From NCBI RefSeq assembly GCF_009857135.1, contig NZ_CP047318.1, positions 2,976,001 through 3,040,000 of the forward strand: a DNA stretch of 64,000 nt. Reading direction: 5' to 3'. This DNA is from Streptomyces sp. HM190. GTDB lineage: Bacteria > Actinomycetota > Actinomycetes > Streptomycetales > Streptomycetaceae. The notes under the pieces are model-generated. The model searched no databases. It was not told where the DNA came from and saw only the letters and a program-made list of their open reading frames with translations. Positions within the stretch are counted from its first letter, which is position 1; the number at the start of each line of letters is the position of its first letter. The position numbers were made by a program, and so were the translations under genes. This document shows, in pieces, positions 15,894 through 25,190 of the stretch.

Positions 15894-18473
15894 GTGCCCG
15901 GTGAGAATCTGTCCCGCGACGAGGCCCAGGAGCGGGCCGCGCTGCTGTCCGTCGACGGCTACGAGGTCTCCCTCGACCTGCGGTCCGCCGTCGGAGACCG
16001 GGGGGACGAGCCGCGGACCTTCCGCTCGGTGACCACCATCCGCTTCCGGTGCGCCGATCCGGGCGCCACCAGCTTCGCCGACCTGATCGCGCCGAGTGTG
16101 ACGTCGGTCTCCCTCAACGGCAGGGACCTCGACCCGCGCGCGGTCTTCGACGGCTCCCGGATCGTCCTGGACGACCTGGCCGCCGAGAACGAGCTGGTGG
16201 TCGACGCCCAGTGCGCCTACTCCCGCACCGGCGAGGGCATGCACCGCTTCGTCGACCCGGAGGACGGCGAGGTCTACCTCTACACGCAGTACGAGCCCGC
16301 CGACTCCCGCCGGGTCTTCGCCAACTTCGAGCAGCCCGACCTCAAGGCCCCGTTCCGCTTCGAGGTGCGGGCGCCCGAGGACTGGGTGGTGTGGAGCAAC
16401 GGCGTCGGCGAACGGACCGACGGGGTGTGGCGCTTCGCGGAGACCAAGCCGATCTCGACGTACATCACCGCCGTCGTCGCCGGCCCCTACCACTACGTCA
16501 CCGACTCCTACGAGCGGGTCCTCGCGGACGGTACGCGGCTGGAGATCCCCCTCGGCGCGATGTGCCGCAAGGGGCTCGCCCCCTACTTCGACGCCGACGA
16601 CGTCTTCACGATCACCAAGCAGGGGCTGGACTTCTTCCACGACCACTTCGACTACCCGTACCCGTTCGGGAAGTACGACCAGGCGTTCGTCCCCGAGTAC
16701 AACCTCGGCGCGATGGAGAACCCGGGGCTCGTCACCTTCCGCGAGGAGTTCATCTTCCGCGGCAAGGTCACCCGCGCGTCGTACGAGCGGCGGGCCAACG
16801 TCATCCTGCACGAGATGGCGCACATGTGGTTCGGCGACCTCGTGACCATGGTGTGGTGGGACGACCTGTGGCTGAAGGAGTCCTTCGCGGACTTCATGGG
16901 TTCCTTCTCGATGGTCGAGGCCACCCGCTTCACCAACGGCTGGGTCACCTTCGCCAACAACCGCAAGTCCTGGGCGTACCGCGCGGACCAGCTGCCCTCC
17001 ACCCACCCCGTCACGGCCGACATCCGTGACCTGGAGGACGCCAAGCTCAACTTCGACGGCATCACCTACGCCAAGGGCGCGTCCGTCCTGAAGCAGCTGG
17101 TGGCGTACGTGGGGCGCGAGGCGTTCCTGGAGGGCGCCCGCCGCTACTTCAAGCGCAACGCCTACGGCAACACGCGCCTCGGTGACCTGCTGTCGGTCCT
17201 GGAGGAGACCAGCGGCCGGGACATGGCGGCCTGGTCGCGGGCCTGGCTGCAGACGGCCGGGGTGAACTCCCTCACCCCGCAGGTGCTGCTCGACGCCGAG
17301 GGCCGGATCGACGAGCTGGCGGTGGTGCAGGAGGCCGCCGAGTCCCACCCCGAGCTGCGGCCGCACCGGGTGGCGATCGGCCTGTACCGGCGTGGCGGCG
17401 ACGGCGCGCTGGAGCGGTACGCGCGCGCCGAGGCGGACGTCGACGGGCCCCGTACGGTCGTGGCCGAACTGGCCGGGGCCGAGGCGCCGGAGCTGGTGCT
17501 GGTCAACGACGACGACCTCACTTACTGCAAGATCCGTTTCGACGCCGGGTCGCTGGACACGCTGCGGGCCGGGCTCGGCGACATCACCGACCCGCTGGCG
17601 CGCGCCCTGTGCTGGTCGGCGCTGTGGAACCTCACCCGGGACGCGCTGCTGCCGGCGCGGGACTTCATCGACCTGGTGCTGCGGTTCGCGGCCCGGGAGT
17701 CCGACATCGGCGTGCTGCAGATGCTGCACGCCTGGGCGAACTCGGCGCTCACCTTCTACGCGGCGCCGCGGTGGCGGGAGGCCGGCGGCCGGCTCCTCGC
17801 GGAGGGCGCCCTGCGCGAGCTGCGGGCCGCCGAGCCGGGGAGCCAGCACCAGCTGACGTGGGCGCGGTTCTTCGCGGCGGTGGCGTCGAGCGAGGCGGAT
17901 CTCGGGGTGCTCCAGGGACTGCTCGCCGGGACCGAGAAGGTGGACGGACTGGACGTCGACCAGGAGCTGCGGTGGGCGTTCCTGGAGCCGCTGGCGACCT
18001 ACGGGGTGGCCGGGGAGGGCATCCTCGCGGCCGAACTGGCCCGCGACGACACGGCGTCCGGGAAGCGGCACCAGGTGCGGTGCCTGGCGGCCCGGCCGTC
18101 GGCCGCGGTGAAGGCGCAGGCGTGGGCGTCCGTGGTGGAGTCCGACGTGCTGTCGAACGCGCTGGTGGAGGCGACCATCGCCGGGTTCGCGCGGCCGTCC
18201 CAGCGGGAGTTGGCGGCGCCGTACGCCGAGCGGTACTTCGAGGTGATCGAGCGGGTGTGGGCCGAGCGGTCCATCCAGATCGGGATGGACGTGGTGCGAG
18301 GGCTGTTCCCGTCGCTGCAGGACTCCCCGGCGACCCTGGAGGCGACGGACGCGTGGCTCGCCGCCCACGAGGGGGCCGCGCCCGCGCTGCGCCGCCTGGT
18401 GGTGGAGGCCCGCGACGACCTGGCGCGGGCGCTGCGGGCGCAGGCGTGCGACGCGGCGGGGGGCGAGGGGTAA
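15894..18473 (+). CDS. pepN: M1-family aminopeptidase N (paralogue 1)
   Basis: 859 residues, cytosolic zinc metallopeptidase that removes N-terminal residues from peptides. The exopeptidase motif GAMEN is at 272-276 and the zinc site HEMAH at 306-310 with the third ligand E329 in LKESFAD. The C-terminal ERAP1-like helical domain is complete. The GTG at 15894 was chosen because GAGGGAG lies just upstream and the paralogue at 30127 also starts with GTG and MPGxNL; the ATG 46 codons earlier would add an unconserved tail. A strong terminator follows. Confidence 0.92.
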   Translation: MPGENLSRDEAQERAALLSVDGYEVSLDLRSAVGDRGDEPRTFRSVTTIRFRCADPGATSFADLIAPSVTSVSLNGRDLDPRAVFDGSRIVLDDLAAENELVVDAQCAYSRTGEGMHRFVDPEDGEVYLYTQYEPADSRRVFANFEQPDLKAPFRFEVRAPEDWVVWSNGVGERTDGVWRFAETKPISTYITAVVAGPYHYVTDSYERVLADGTRLEIPLGAMCRKGLAPYFDADDVFTITKQGLDFFHDHFDYPYPFGKYDQAFVPEYNLGAMENPGLVTFREEFIFRGKVTRASYERRANVILHEMAHMWFGDLVTMVWWDDLWLKESFADFMGSFSMVEATRFTNGWVTFANNRKSWAYRADQLPSTHPVTADIRDLEDAKLNFDGITYAKGASVLKQLVAYVGREAFLEGARRYFKRNAYGNTRLGDLLSVLEETSGRDMAAWSRAWLQTAGVNSLTPQVLLDAEGRIDELAVVQEAAESHPELRPHRVAIGLYRRGGDGALERYARAEADVDGPRTVVAELAGAEAPELVLVNDDDLTYCKIRFDAGSLDTLRAGLGDITDPLARALCWSALWNLTRDALLPARDFIDLVLRFAARESDIGVLQMLHAWANSALTFYAAPRWREAGGRLLAEGALRELRAAEPGSQHQLTWARFFAAVASSEADLGVLQGLLAGTEKVDGLDVDQELRWAFLEPLATYGVAGEGILAAELARDDTASGKRHQVRCLAARPSAAVKAQAWASVVESDVLSNALVEATIAGFARPSQRELAAPYAERYFEVIERVWAERSIQIGMDVVRGLFPSLQDSPATLEATDAWLAAHEGAAPALRRLVVEARDDLARALRAQACDAAGGEG

Positions 18474-18496
18474 CTCCTGTCGGTCCTGCTCGTGTC

Positions 18497-18543
18497 GCGC
18501 ATCCGGCCCGGCGCCGCCCCACCGCCGGCCGGGCCGGATGCGC
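18497..18543 (+). terminator. Terminator after aminopeptidase 1
   Basis: Perfect 15-base arms GCGCATCCGGCCCGG and complement, loop of 17 bases, 24 bases after the pepN stop. Confidence 0.8.
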
Positions 18544-18699
18544 GGCTCGGCCGCCCCGCTCGCCTGCCCACGGCCGGGAAGCGGCGCCGTCACGCCGGTC
18601 CGCGCCGGTCTCCCTCCCCTGGTTGCACGTTACGAAATTCGGGTAGTCGGAGCCGTAACCTTTTCGGATCACGGGGTCGACCAGCGACTATCGGCAGTC

Positions 18700-18723
18700 G
18701 AACGCACGTACTTTAGTGCGTTC
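18700..18723. promoter_or_regulatory. Palindrome upstream of AbiEi-like gene
   Basis: GAACGCAC-8-GTGCGTTC in a stretch of lower GC (18625-18740) inside a 319-base gap, 70 bases before the AbiEi-like start. The position fits an operator for autoregulation. Otherwise the gap holds only the pepN terminator. Confidence 0.45.
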
Positions 18724-18792
18724 TTGTCCGGATTTGTCGACGGACGTGTAACAGGGGTTCGGAGCCGCTCCCGGCGCGGAAACCTCCGGGTC

Positions 18793-19845
18793 ATGAACCA
18801 CAACACCCCGCTCTCCTCCCGCCCCCTGAGCCGGCTCGCGGACGTGCACCGCCGCGTACTGACGGCCGCGCAGCTGCGCGCGCAGGGTGTCACCCCGGCC
18901 GAGACGAACGAGCGGTGCCGGCAGGGTGGTCCCTGGCAGCAGCTCCTCCCCGGCGTCTACCTGCTGCACCCCGGCCCGCCCACCTCCGAGGAGCGGCTGC
19001 ACGCCGTCCTGTCGTACGCCGCCCGCACCCCCTTCCGCGCACCGGCAGCCGGGGTTCCCGCGCAGCCGAACGCGGACGAGCCCCGCGCGACCCCGCACTA
19101 CGCGGACGCCGTCATCACGGGTCTCGCGGCGCTGACGCTGCACGGTTTCTCGTCCGCTCCCCCCTTGCTTTCCCTGGACACCATCGACGTCCTGGTCCCG
19201 CGCATGCGCCGACTGCGCACCGCCGGCTGCGCCCGCGTGATCCGTACCGCGTCCCTGCCGACCCCGTCGTACGTGACGGGTCTGCCCGTCGCCCCCGTGC
19301 CGCGTGCCCTGGCCGACGCGGTCGCGGAGCTGGCCGACGTGGAGCCCGTACGGCGGCTCCTGACCGAGGCGGTGCGCGGCGGTCACACCGAGCCGGCGTC
19401 GGTGGTGCGGGAGTTGGCGCAGGCGCGGCTGCTGAACCGTCCCCACGTCGCGGACGCGGTGGACTCGCTGCTCGCCGAGGGGCGGGCGATGGCGGAGGAC
19501 CAGCTGTACCGGATGGTCCGGGAGTTCGCCCTGCCCGACCCGGCCTGGAACGTGGACCTGCGGCTCCCCGGCGGCCCGCACCTCGGCGGCCTCGACGCGT
19601 ACTGGCCGGAGCAGGCCGTCGCGGTGGAGCTGGACACCCGGGCCCCCGGGCGGGAGGACGACGCGCTCTGGTCCGAGTACGCCCGCAAGCGGGAGACGCT
19701 GGAACGTCTCGGCATCACCGTCGTCCACCTCACCCCCAGGAAGCTGCGTGAGTCCCTGGAGCAGCAGGCCGCGGTCGTCCGCACCGCGCTGATGGCGTCG
19801 TCCGACCGCGATCCGGCCGCGTACGTGGTGGTGCTTCCCCGGTAG
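18793..19845 (+). CDS. AbiEi-like antitoxin-domain protein with DUF559-like nuclease fold
   Basis: 350 residues. Residues about 15-60 (LTAAQLRAQGVTPAE, GVYLLHPG) form a winged-helix AbiEi-type N-terminus. The C-terminal 100 residues, with YWPEQAVAVELDTR followed by KRETLERLGITVVHLTPR, look like a DUF559/Vsr-type PD-(D/E)xK core. AbiEi proteins are transcriptional antitoxins of type IV systems, but no AbiEii toxin is adjacent. Many actinobacterial orphans of this build exist and their role is unknown. ATG 18793 chosen by codon bias; the terminator to the right is shared with the serine hydrolase. Confidence 0.75.
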   Translation: MNHNTPLSSRPLSRLADVHRRVLTAAQLRAQGVTPAETNERCRQGGPWQQLLPGVYLLHPGPPTSEERLHAVLSYAARTPFRAPAAGVPAQPNADEPRATPHYADAVITGLAALTLHGFSSAPPLLSLDTIDVLVPRMRRLRTAGCARVIRTASLPTPSYVTGLPVAPVPRALADAVAELADVEPVRRLLTEAVRGGHTEPASVVRELAQARLLNRPHVADAVDSLLAEGRAMAEDQLYRMVREFALPDPAWNVDLRLPGGPHLGGLDAYWPEQAVAVELDTRAPGREDDALWSEYARKRETLERLGITVVHLTPRKLRESLEQQAAVVRTALMASSDRDPAAYVVVLPR

Positions 19846-19888
19846 TTCCGGGAACCCGCCCTCACCCAGGGCGGAACGCAGGAGGGGA

Positions 19889-19925
19889 GAGGAAGGGCCG
19901 CCGCACCTCACGGCGGCCCTTCCTC
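19889..19925. terminator. Bidirectional terminator hairpin
   Basis: GAGGAAGGGCCGCCG and its complement, 15 bases each, 7-base loop, between converging genes. The minus-strand gene ends 8 bases away. Confidence 0.85.
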
Positions 19926-19933
19926 ATGCCGTC

Positions 19934-21073
19934 TCACTCACCGCAGAACTCCGCCTCCACGATGGCCTGGCTGTTCCCCGTCCAGTCGCTGTTGAGGTTG
20001 AAGGTGAGGGAGTGGCGGCCGTCCGCGGTGGTGACGGCCTCGGAGAGGGAGCCGTGGATGCCGCCGCCGTGGCCCCACACCCGCACACCGCAGGAGAGCG
20101 TCTGCTCGATGAGACCGAGGCCGTAGCCGCCCTGGTCCCCCAGGGGGACGGTCGTCTTCATCGCGTCGAGCTGCTTCTTCGGCAGGAGCCGGCCCCGCAG
20201 CAGCGCCGAGTAGAAGCGGTTGAGGTCCTCGGGGCTGGAGACCAGTTCACCCGCGGCGCCCGCCATGGACGGGTTCAACCTGGTGACGTCGTACGTCTGC
20301 CCCTCCGCGGTCTCGGCCAGCTTGGAGTAGGCGCGGCTGTGCGGCCCCGGCAGAGAGGGGGATGTGCCGGGGAGTCTCGTGCCGCGCAGGCCGAGGGGTT
20401 CGATGATGCGGGCGCGGATCTCCCGGCCGTACGGGTTTCCCGTGACCTTCTCGATCACCAGGCCGGCGAGCAGGTAGTTGGTGTTGGAGTAGTTCCAGCC
20501 GGTGCCGGGGGCGAAGTCCGGCTCGTGCCGCGTGGCGATGCCGACGAGTTGTCGGGGGGTGTGGGTGCGGTAGCGGTTCTTGAGGAACCCGTCGGCGAGG
20601 AAGAGGTCCCGGCCGAGCTGCTCGTCGGTGGTGTAGTTGTAGATCCCGCTGGTGTGGTTGAGGAGCTGGCGGACCGTCACCCGGCGGCCGTCGTGGCCGT
20701 TGCCGCGGACCAGGCCGGGCAGCCAGCGGTCCACCGTGTCGTCCAGGGACAGCCTGCCCTCGGCCTCCAGTTGGAGCAGCACCGTCGCCACGAAGCTCTT
20801 CGTGATGCTGCCCGCCCGGAAACGGTCGCGGGCGGTGCGCGGCTCGCCGGTCCTCAGGTCACCCTTCCCCGCGGTCGCCTTCCACACGCCGCGGGAGTCC
20901 TTCGCCTGGAGGGCGATGCCCACGACCCCGTCCCTGATGTTGGCGTCCATCGCCGCGCGGGTCGCGTCGTGGCCGGCTCTCGGGGCGGCGGGCGCGGCCA
21001 CCGCCACCGGGGCGGCGAGTGCCACCGCCGCGACCACCGCGGTCGCCGCCACCAGAGCTGTGCGTACTGACAT
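19934..21073 (-). CDS. Secreted serine hydrolase (D-Ala-D-Ala carboxypeptidase / class C beta-lactamase fold)
   Basis: 379 residues. A Sec signal peptide covers about residues 1-26 (cleavage after APVAVAA). Active-site motifs of the beta-lactamase superfamily are all present: SITK (SxxK), YSN in GWNYSNTNYLLAG (YxN) and HGGG near the C-terminus (KTG equivalent). Such Streptomyces enzymes are DD-carboxypeptidases or esterases acting outside the membrane. AGGGGGAA precedes the ATG. It lies just downstream of the phosphoesterase gene on the same strand. Confidence 0.9.
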   Translation of the reverse strand: MSVRTALVAATAVVAAVALAAPVAVAAPAAPRAGHDATRAAMDANIRDGVVGIALQAKDSRGVWKATAGKGDLRTGEPRTARDRFRAGSITKSFVATVLLQLEAEGRLSLDDTVDRWLPGLVRGNGHDGRRVTVRQLLNHTSGIYNYTTDEQLGRDLFLADGFLKNRYRTHTPRQLVGIATRHEPDFAPGTGWNYSNTNYLLAGLVIEKVTGNPYGREIRARIIEPLGLRGTRLPGTSPSLPGPHSRAYSKLAETAEGQTYDVTRLNPSMAGAAGELVSSPEDLNRFYSALLRGRLLPKKQLDAMKTTVPLGDQGGYGLGLIEQTLSCGVRVWGHGGGIHGSLSEAVTTADGRHSLTFNLNSDWTGNSQAIVEAEFCGE

Positions 21074-21166
21074 CGTTCCCCCTGTGTCCGTGCTGATCGT
21101 CGGGTCGGGGAGGGGGACCCGGCCGGTGTGGCCGGGGTTGACACGGTGCCTGACGTTGAGCGGTTT

Positions 21167-22939
21167 TCAGCCCTTTCGGAGCACCAGCTCCACGTTGCGG
21201 TCGCCGGGGGTGCCGGTGAGGGTGTCACGGCGGCCCGGCGCGTTGAACGACAGCTCGCGGTACAGGGCCGCCAGGCCGGTCTGGCTGAGGTCCGTGAAGC
21301 GGGTGGTGTGCGGGGCGGCCGACTCGATGAGGGTCGTGAACAGGGAGATCGTGCCGTCCTTGTTGTCCACCAGCTCGATCACCCGCGCGAGCTGCGGGAA
21401 GTCGATGTGCGACGCGGTCGAGATCTCCCAGAACGAGCCGCCGCCGGCGTACCTGTGCGGGGTGACGCGGTTGCGGTGGCTGTGGCCGTTCACCCAGGCG
21501 AGGACGTTGCGGTGGCGGCCGAGCAGGGCCAGCACCTCGTCGCCGCCGTGCCGGGCCTCGCCGGGACGGGACGGGTCCTTGCGGAGGTTGCGCATGGTCG
21601 TGCTGGTGTGGTGGCTGAAGACCACGGCGTACGAGCCGTCCTTGGCGGCCTCCTGCAACGTCCGCTCCAGCCACTTCAGTTGCGCCGTGCCCAGCGAGCC
21701 CTCGTAGTGGCCCCCGGGGTCGGTGGAGTCGAGGCTGACGCCGATGACGTCGTCGGCGATCCGGAAGACGTAGTACTGGGTGCGGGCGTCGAGGTTGGCC
21801 TGCGAATAGCCGTGGCCGACCGGGCCGGGGCCGGTGTGGGCCGGGTCGAGGTGCGCCTTCAGGTACTCCAGGGGCGTGAAGGGTGCCCGGCCCTCGTCCG
21901 GGGTGACCGAACGCATCTTCTTCGCCTGGGACTTGAGGACGGCCTTCCAGTCGGCGCCGCGGGGGTCGCCGCCGCTCTTCACGTTGTCCCAGAGGGCCCT
22001 GCCGACCTGCTCGTCCAGGGTCATCAGCTTCTTGCCGCCGACCGCGAAGTCCGCGAAGAAGGAGTCGCCGGGGGCGTAGCAGCCGCCGGGCAGGGAGTCG
22101 TGGTTGCCGACGGTGGAGTACCAGGGCACGTTCAGGCCGGGGCTGTTGACCTGGCGGATCGCGGCCGCGAGGAAGCCGTCCAGGTGGGGGAAGCCGAGCT
22201 TCTTGTCGGCGTCGCGGACGGTGGAGTCGGGCTGCCAGTAGAGCGTCAGGCCGCTGTTCTGGACGCCCTCGTAGCGGCGCGGGTCGCCGGAGTTGGGGGT
22301 GACGCGGCCGCCGCTCATCACCTTCAGGAACCAGTCCAGTTCCGTCCGGGAGTTGTTGTCGGTGTTGTCGCCGGTCGTCATCACGAAGTGCAGCGGCGAA
22401 CCGGTGACGGGCGCGCCCCGCAGCGAGTTGACCCGTTCGACGAGCGACACCGCCCCCGCCACGGACAGCGCCTCCTGCGGGCGCCAGGCGCTCGCGGTCT
22501 GGGCGCGCAGGTACTCGTAGCGCAGCGGGTGCTGCACGTCGACGACATGCAGGTCGGTGAACTGCACGAACGACGCGAGAGCCGTACGGCGCTTCTCCCG
22601 GCCGGACTTGGGGGTCGCGAGGTCGGAGCGCACGACCCGCTTCCAGGCGGGGCCGTCGCCGAGCCGGCGGTAGCCGGAGGCGTTGCGCGGCGCCGCGACC
22701 GAGGCGAGGGTGGTGCCCCGTGTGTACGGCGCGAGCGGGGCGGGCGGGGCCTCCCGGTTGGAGAGGTTCGCCAGGGGGACCTCGGTGGTGCTCCCGGCGG
22801 CAGCGGCGGCGTGGGCGTCCGTCTCCGGCCGCAGGGCGAGCCCGATGCCCGCCGAGAGGCCGACCGCGCCGGTGGCGGCGAGGAAGGCCCGGCGGTCAGG
22901 GCTGGTGGCGGCGGCAGCGACTGAGCGTATGCGCGACAT
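21167..22939 (-). CDS. Tat-exported metallophosphoesterase (TIGR03767 type)
   Basis: 590 residues. A twin-arginine signal (SPDRRAFLAATGAVGLSAG) precedes a calcineurin-like phosphoesterase domain. Metal-binding motifs can be read: FTDLHVVD, TTGDNTDNN, VGNHD, VVFSHHTST and VNGHSHRN. The family is actinobacterial and its physiological phosphoester is unknown. The ATG at 22939 has GGGGAGACC upstream; the longer frame would bury the Tat signal. The 298 bases upstream to the Nudix gene hold nothing I recognise. Confidence 0.9.
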   Translation of the reverse strand: MSRIRSVAAAATSPDRRAFLAATGAVGLSAGIGLALRPETDAHAAAAAGSTTEVPLANLSNREAPPAPLAPYTRGTTLASVAAPRNASGYRRLGDGPAWKRVVRSDLATPKSGREKRRTALASFVQFTDLHVVDVQHPLRYEYLRAQTASAWRPQEALSVAGAVSLVERVNSLRGAPVTGSPLHFVMTTGDNTDNNSRTELDWFLKVMSGGRVTPNSGDPRRYEGVQNSGLTLYWQPDSTVRDADKKLGFPHLDGFLAAAIRQVNSPGLNVPWYSTVGNHDSLPGGCYAPGDSFFADFAVGGKKLMTLDEQVGRALWDNVKSGGDPRGADWKAVLKSQAKKMRSVTPDEGRAPFTPLEYLKAHLDPAHTGPGPVGHGYSQANLDARTQYYVFRIADDVIGVSLDSTDPGGHYEGSLGTAQLKWLERTLQEAAKDGSYAVVFSHHTSTTMRNLRKDPSRPGEARHGGDEVLALLGRHRNVLAWVNGHSHRNRVTPHRYAGGGSFWEISTASHIDFPQLARVIELVDNKDGTISLFTTLIESAAPHTTRFTDLSQTGLAALYRELSFNAPGRRDTLTGTPGDRNVELVLRKG

Positions 22940-23237
22940 GGCGCGGTCTCCCCGAGTGCGAACGCGTCGGCAGTGGTCGCGGGGCCGCTCCGCGGTGGGG
23001 GCCGGAGTGGGGTTCCCGCTCGTACCGAATGCTTGGCAGCCGGGGTGACCTGGACGTGAACGAGGTCGCAACGGGTGGCGCCGATCACCGTACGTGGATC
23101 TTCGCGGGCGCTGGGTGTTCGCCGGGGGTTGCCGAAGGTAGGGGGAACCGAGGGGAAGCGGTCACTCCTCGTTCATGTGACGGGGTAGGGCAGGTGTCGT
23201 TCGGGGAGCGGGGCAGGGCACGTGTGCCCCGCGGCCC

Positions 23238-23699
23238 CTACGGGACGGCCGGCGGTTCCAGGTGACCGTTCGGCGGGCGTCGGCGCCACAAGGTGAGGCC
23301 CACGTCCACCAGGCCGACCCGCTCCAGGTCGGGGACCTCCTCCAAGGGGTGCCACGCGGCCATGTCCGTCGAGCCGTTGGTCTCGTGACGCAGGGTGCCG
23401 CCCGTCACGCGGGCCTCGTAGACGAGGCGGAGGCTGTGGAAGGAGGCGCGGGAGCCGAGGCGCCGGGAGTGGTCCTCGGTGACGGAGTCGACGCCGAGGA
23501 GGGCGGTCGGCTCGACGGTGTACCCGGTCTCCTCGTCGGCCTCGCGGATGACGGTGTCGTAGGGGTCCTCACCGTGGTCCATGCCCCCGCCGGGGAGGGT
23601 CCAGCGCCTGGTGCCGTCCCGGCCGACCCAGCGGGCCAGCAGCATCCGTCCGTCCCGTACGCACACGGCGTAGGCCGCCACCCGCAAGTCCTCGCGCAT
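23238..23699 (-). CDS. NUDIX hydrolase
   Basis: 153 residues. The Nudix box is complete: GGGMDHGEDPYDTVIREADE followed by ETGY, giving GX5EX7REUXEEXGU. It hydrolyses a nucleoside diphosphate linked to another moiety; the substrate cannot be inferred. No good ribosome binding site precedes the ATG, so it may be leaderless. Confidence 0.9.
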   Translation of the reverse strand: MREDLRVAAYAVCVRDGRMLLARWVGRDGTRRWTLPGGGMDHGEDPYDTVIREADEETGYTVEPTALLGVDSVTEDHSRRLGSRASFHSLRLVYEARVTGGTLRHETNGSTDMAAWHPLEEVPDLERVGLVDVGLTLWRRRPPNGHLEPPAVP

Positions 23700-24026
23700 G
23701 AGGAGACGTTACTCAACGGATACGGGGAGAGGGCGGGTGCTCCCCACGTGGCACCCGCCCCCAGGCGACGGGGAGACGGGCGCTCGGCGCGACGGCCCGT
23801 CCCCCCGTTGGACGGGCCGCCGCACATCTGTGCGTCGCGCCCTCCGATCTTCGGCCGGGATCCCCACCGCACACCAGGGGCGCGGGGTGGCCGCAACGCG
23901 CCATGGCACCGTCGTGCCTGCCCTGTACCCTTCGCCACAAGACCCCTGATCCACCGAGAAATCGCCACGGATCGAACTAGGATTCCCCTTCGGGCGCGAG
24001 GGGGTGGGGAGGCGAAAGGGCCGACT
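23700..24026. other. Divergent intergenic region Nudix / LuxR-type regulator
   Basis: 327 bases. It should hold both promoters; an AT-richer patch lies at about 23930-23990 upstream of the regulator. I see no repeat or palindrome strong enough to call. Confidence 0.5.
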
Positions 24027-25007
24027 GTGCTGGACGAATTCCTGGAGGCGGACACCGAGGCCGTCAGCGTCTACCGGAGCCTGCTCACCAACCCGTCCTG
24101 GACGCTCCACGACGTCGGGCGGCACACGGGCCTCACCGAGGACGCGGTGCGGGCGGCCGTGGACCGGCTCTCCGGTCTCTCCCTGCTGAGCCCCGTCACG
24201 GACACGACGTTCCTGCCGATGAACCCCGAGACGATCCTGGGGCCGGTACTGCGCCGCCGCGAGGCCGAACTCGACGCCCAGCGCGCCCACCTTTCCCGGC
24301 ACCAGGCGGTGGTCGCCGAATTCGCCAAGGAGTACGCGGCCTTGGGGCTGCGGCACACCGGGGGCGCCGAGCACCTGGTCGGCGTGGACGCGGTCCGCAC
24401 CCGGCTGGAGCAACTGTCCCGGGACGCGGTGCAGGAGGTGTGCACCTTCACGCCGGGCGGCGCCGTGAGCGCGGCCGGACTGGAGTCGGCCCGCCCCCTG
24501 GACCAGGAGTCCTTCGACCGGGGCGTACGGATGCGCTCCGTCTACCTGGACAGCGTGCGCAACGACCAGCCCACCTCCGACTACGCGACCTGGCTCACCT
24601 CCATGGGCGGACAGGTGCGCACCGTGCCCGCCCTCCCGATGCGGATGATCATCTGCGATCGCGAGGTCGCGGTCGTGCCGGTGAACGCCGAGGACAGCCG
24701 CCAGGGCGCGCTCGTCGTCCGCTACCAGGGCGTCGTCCAGGCCCTCGCCGAGCTGTTCGAGCTGGTCTGGGCGCAGGGCGTGCCCCTGGGCGCGGAGGCA
24801 CCGGCCGCGGTGGGCGACGGGGCGAGCGAACGCGACCGGGTCCTGCTGAAGCTGCTGTCCGAGGGGATGACCGACCAGGGGATCGCCCGCAAGCTGGGGC
24901 TCTCCGTGCGGACGATCAGACGGCTGATGTCGGACCTGATGAAGCGTCTGGACGCGCAGAGCCGGTTCGAGGCGGGCGCGGAGGCCGTGCGGCGGGGCTG
25001 GCTGTAG
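24027..25007 (+). CDS. LuxR-type helix-turn-helix regulator with TrmB-like N-terminus
   Basis: 326 residues. An N-terminal winged-helix segment (SWTLHDVGRHTGLTEDAVRA) is followed by a central sensor-like domain and a LuxR/GerE HTH at about 265-320 (LLSEGMTDQGIARKLGLSVR, then MKRLDAQSRFEAG). This TrmB-plus-LuxR build is common in Streptomyces. GTG 24027 lies 7 bases after GAAAGGG. No operon partner; a pentanucleotide array begins 4 bases after its stop. Confidence 0.87.
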   Translation: MLDEFLEADTEAVSVYRSLLTNPSWTLHDVGRHTGLTEDAVRAAVDRLSGLSLLSPVTDTTFLPMNPETILGPVLRRREAELDAQRAHLSRHQAVVAEFAKEYAALGLRHTGGAEHLVGVDAVRTRLEQLSRDAVQEVCTFTPGGAVSAAGLESARPLDQESFDRGVRMRSVYLDSVRNDQPTSDYATWLTSMGGQVRTVPALPMRMIICDREVAVVPVNAEDSRQGALVVRYQGVVQALAELFELVWAQGVPLGAEAPAAVGDGASERDRVLLKLLSEGMTDQGIARKLGLSVRTIRRLMSDLMKRLDAQSRFEAGAEAVRRGWL

Positions 25008-25010
25008 CGT

Positions 25011-25190
25011 CTGCGGTGCGGTCCGGCGCGATGCGATGCCGTGCCATGCGGTCCGGTTCGGTCCGATGCGTCCAGGTTCGATGCGGTGCGGTTCGGTGCG
25101 GTCCGGTTCGGTGCGATGCGGTGCCGTGCGGTCCGGTGCCGTGCGATGCGGTCCAGTTCGGTGCGGTGCGGTGCGGTCCGGTCCGGTGCG
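25011..25190. repeat. Phased 5-bp tandem array, about 36 units
   Basis: From 25011 to 25190 the sequence divides into 36 successive pentanucleotides of consensus RTNCG (GTGCG, GTCCG, GTTCG, ATGCG) with only substitutions and no insertions or deletions. It starts 4 bases after the regulator stop and ends at a GC-rich stretch. All three frames give 5-codon repeats, so the encoded peptides are a consequence of the array, not genes. Confidence 0.9.

Noticed and set aside
15828..18593. Long antisense open frames across pepN (and likewise 49411-52614, 53515-55824, 54606-56669)
   Set aside because: They mirror GC-rich genes on the other strand, have wrong codon bias and repetitive Arg/Pro/Gly content, and match no family.
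18793..19845. Complete AbiE toxin-antitoxin system
   Set aside because: Flanking genes are pepN and a secreted serine hydrolase; no nucleotidyltransferase toxin is present.
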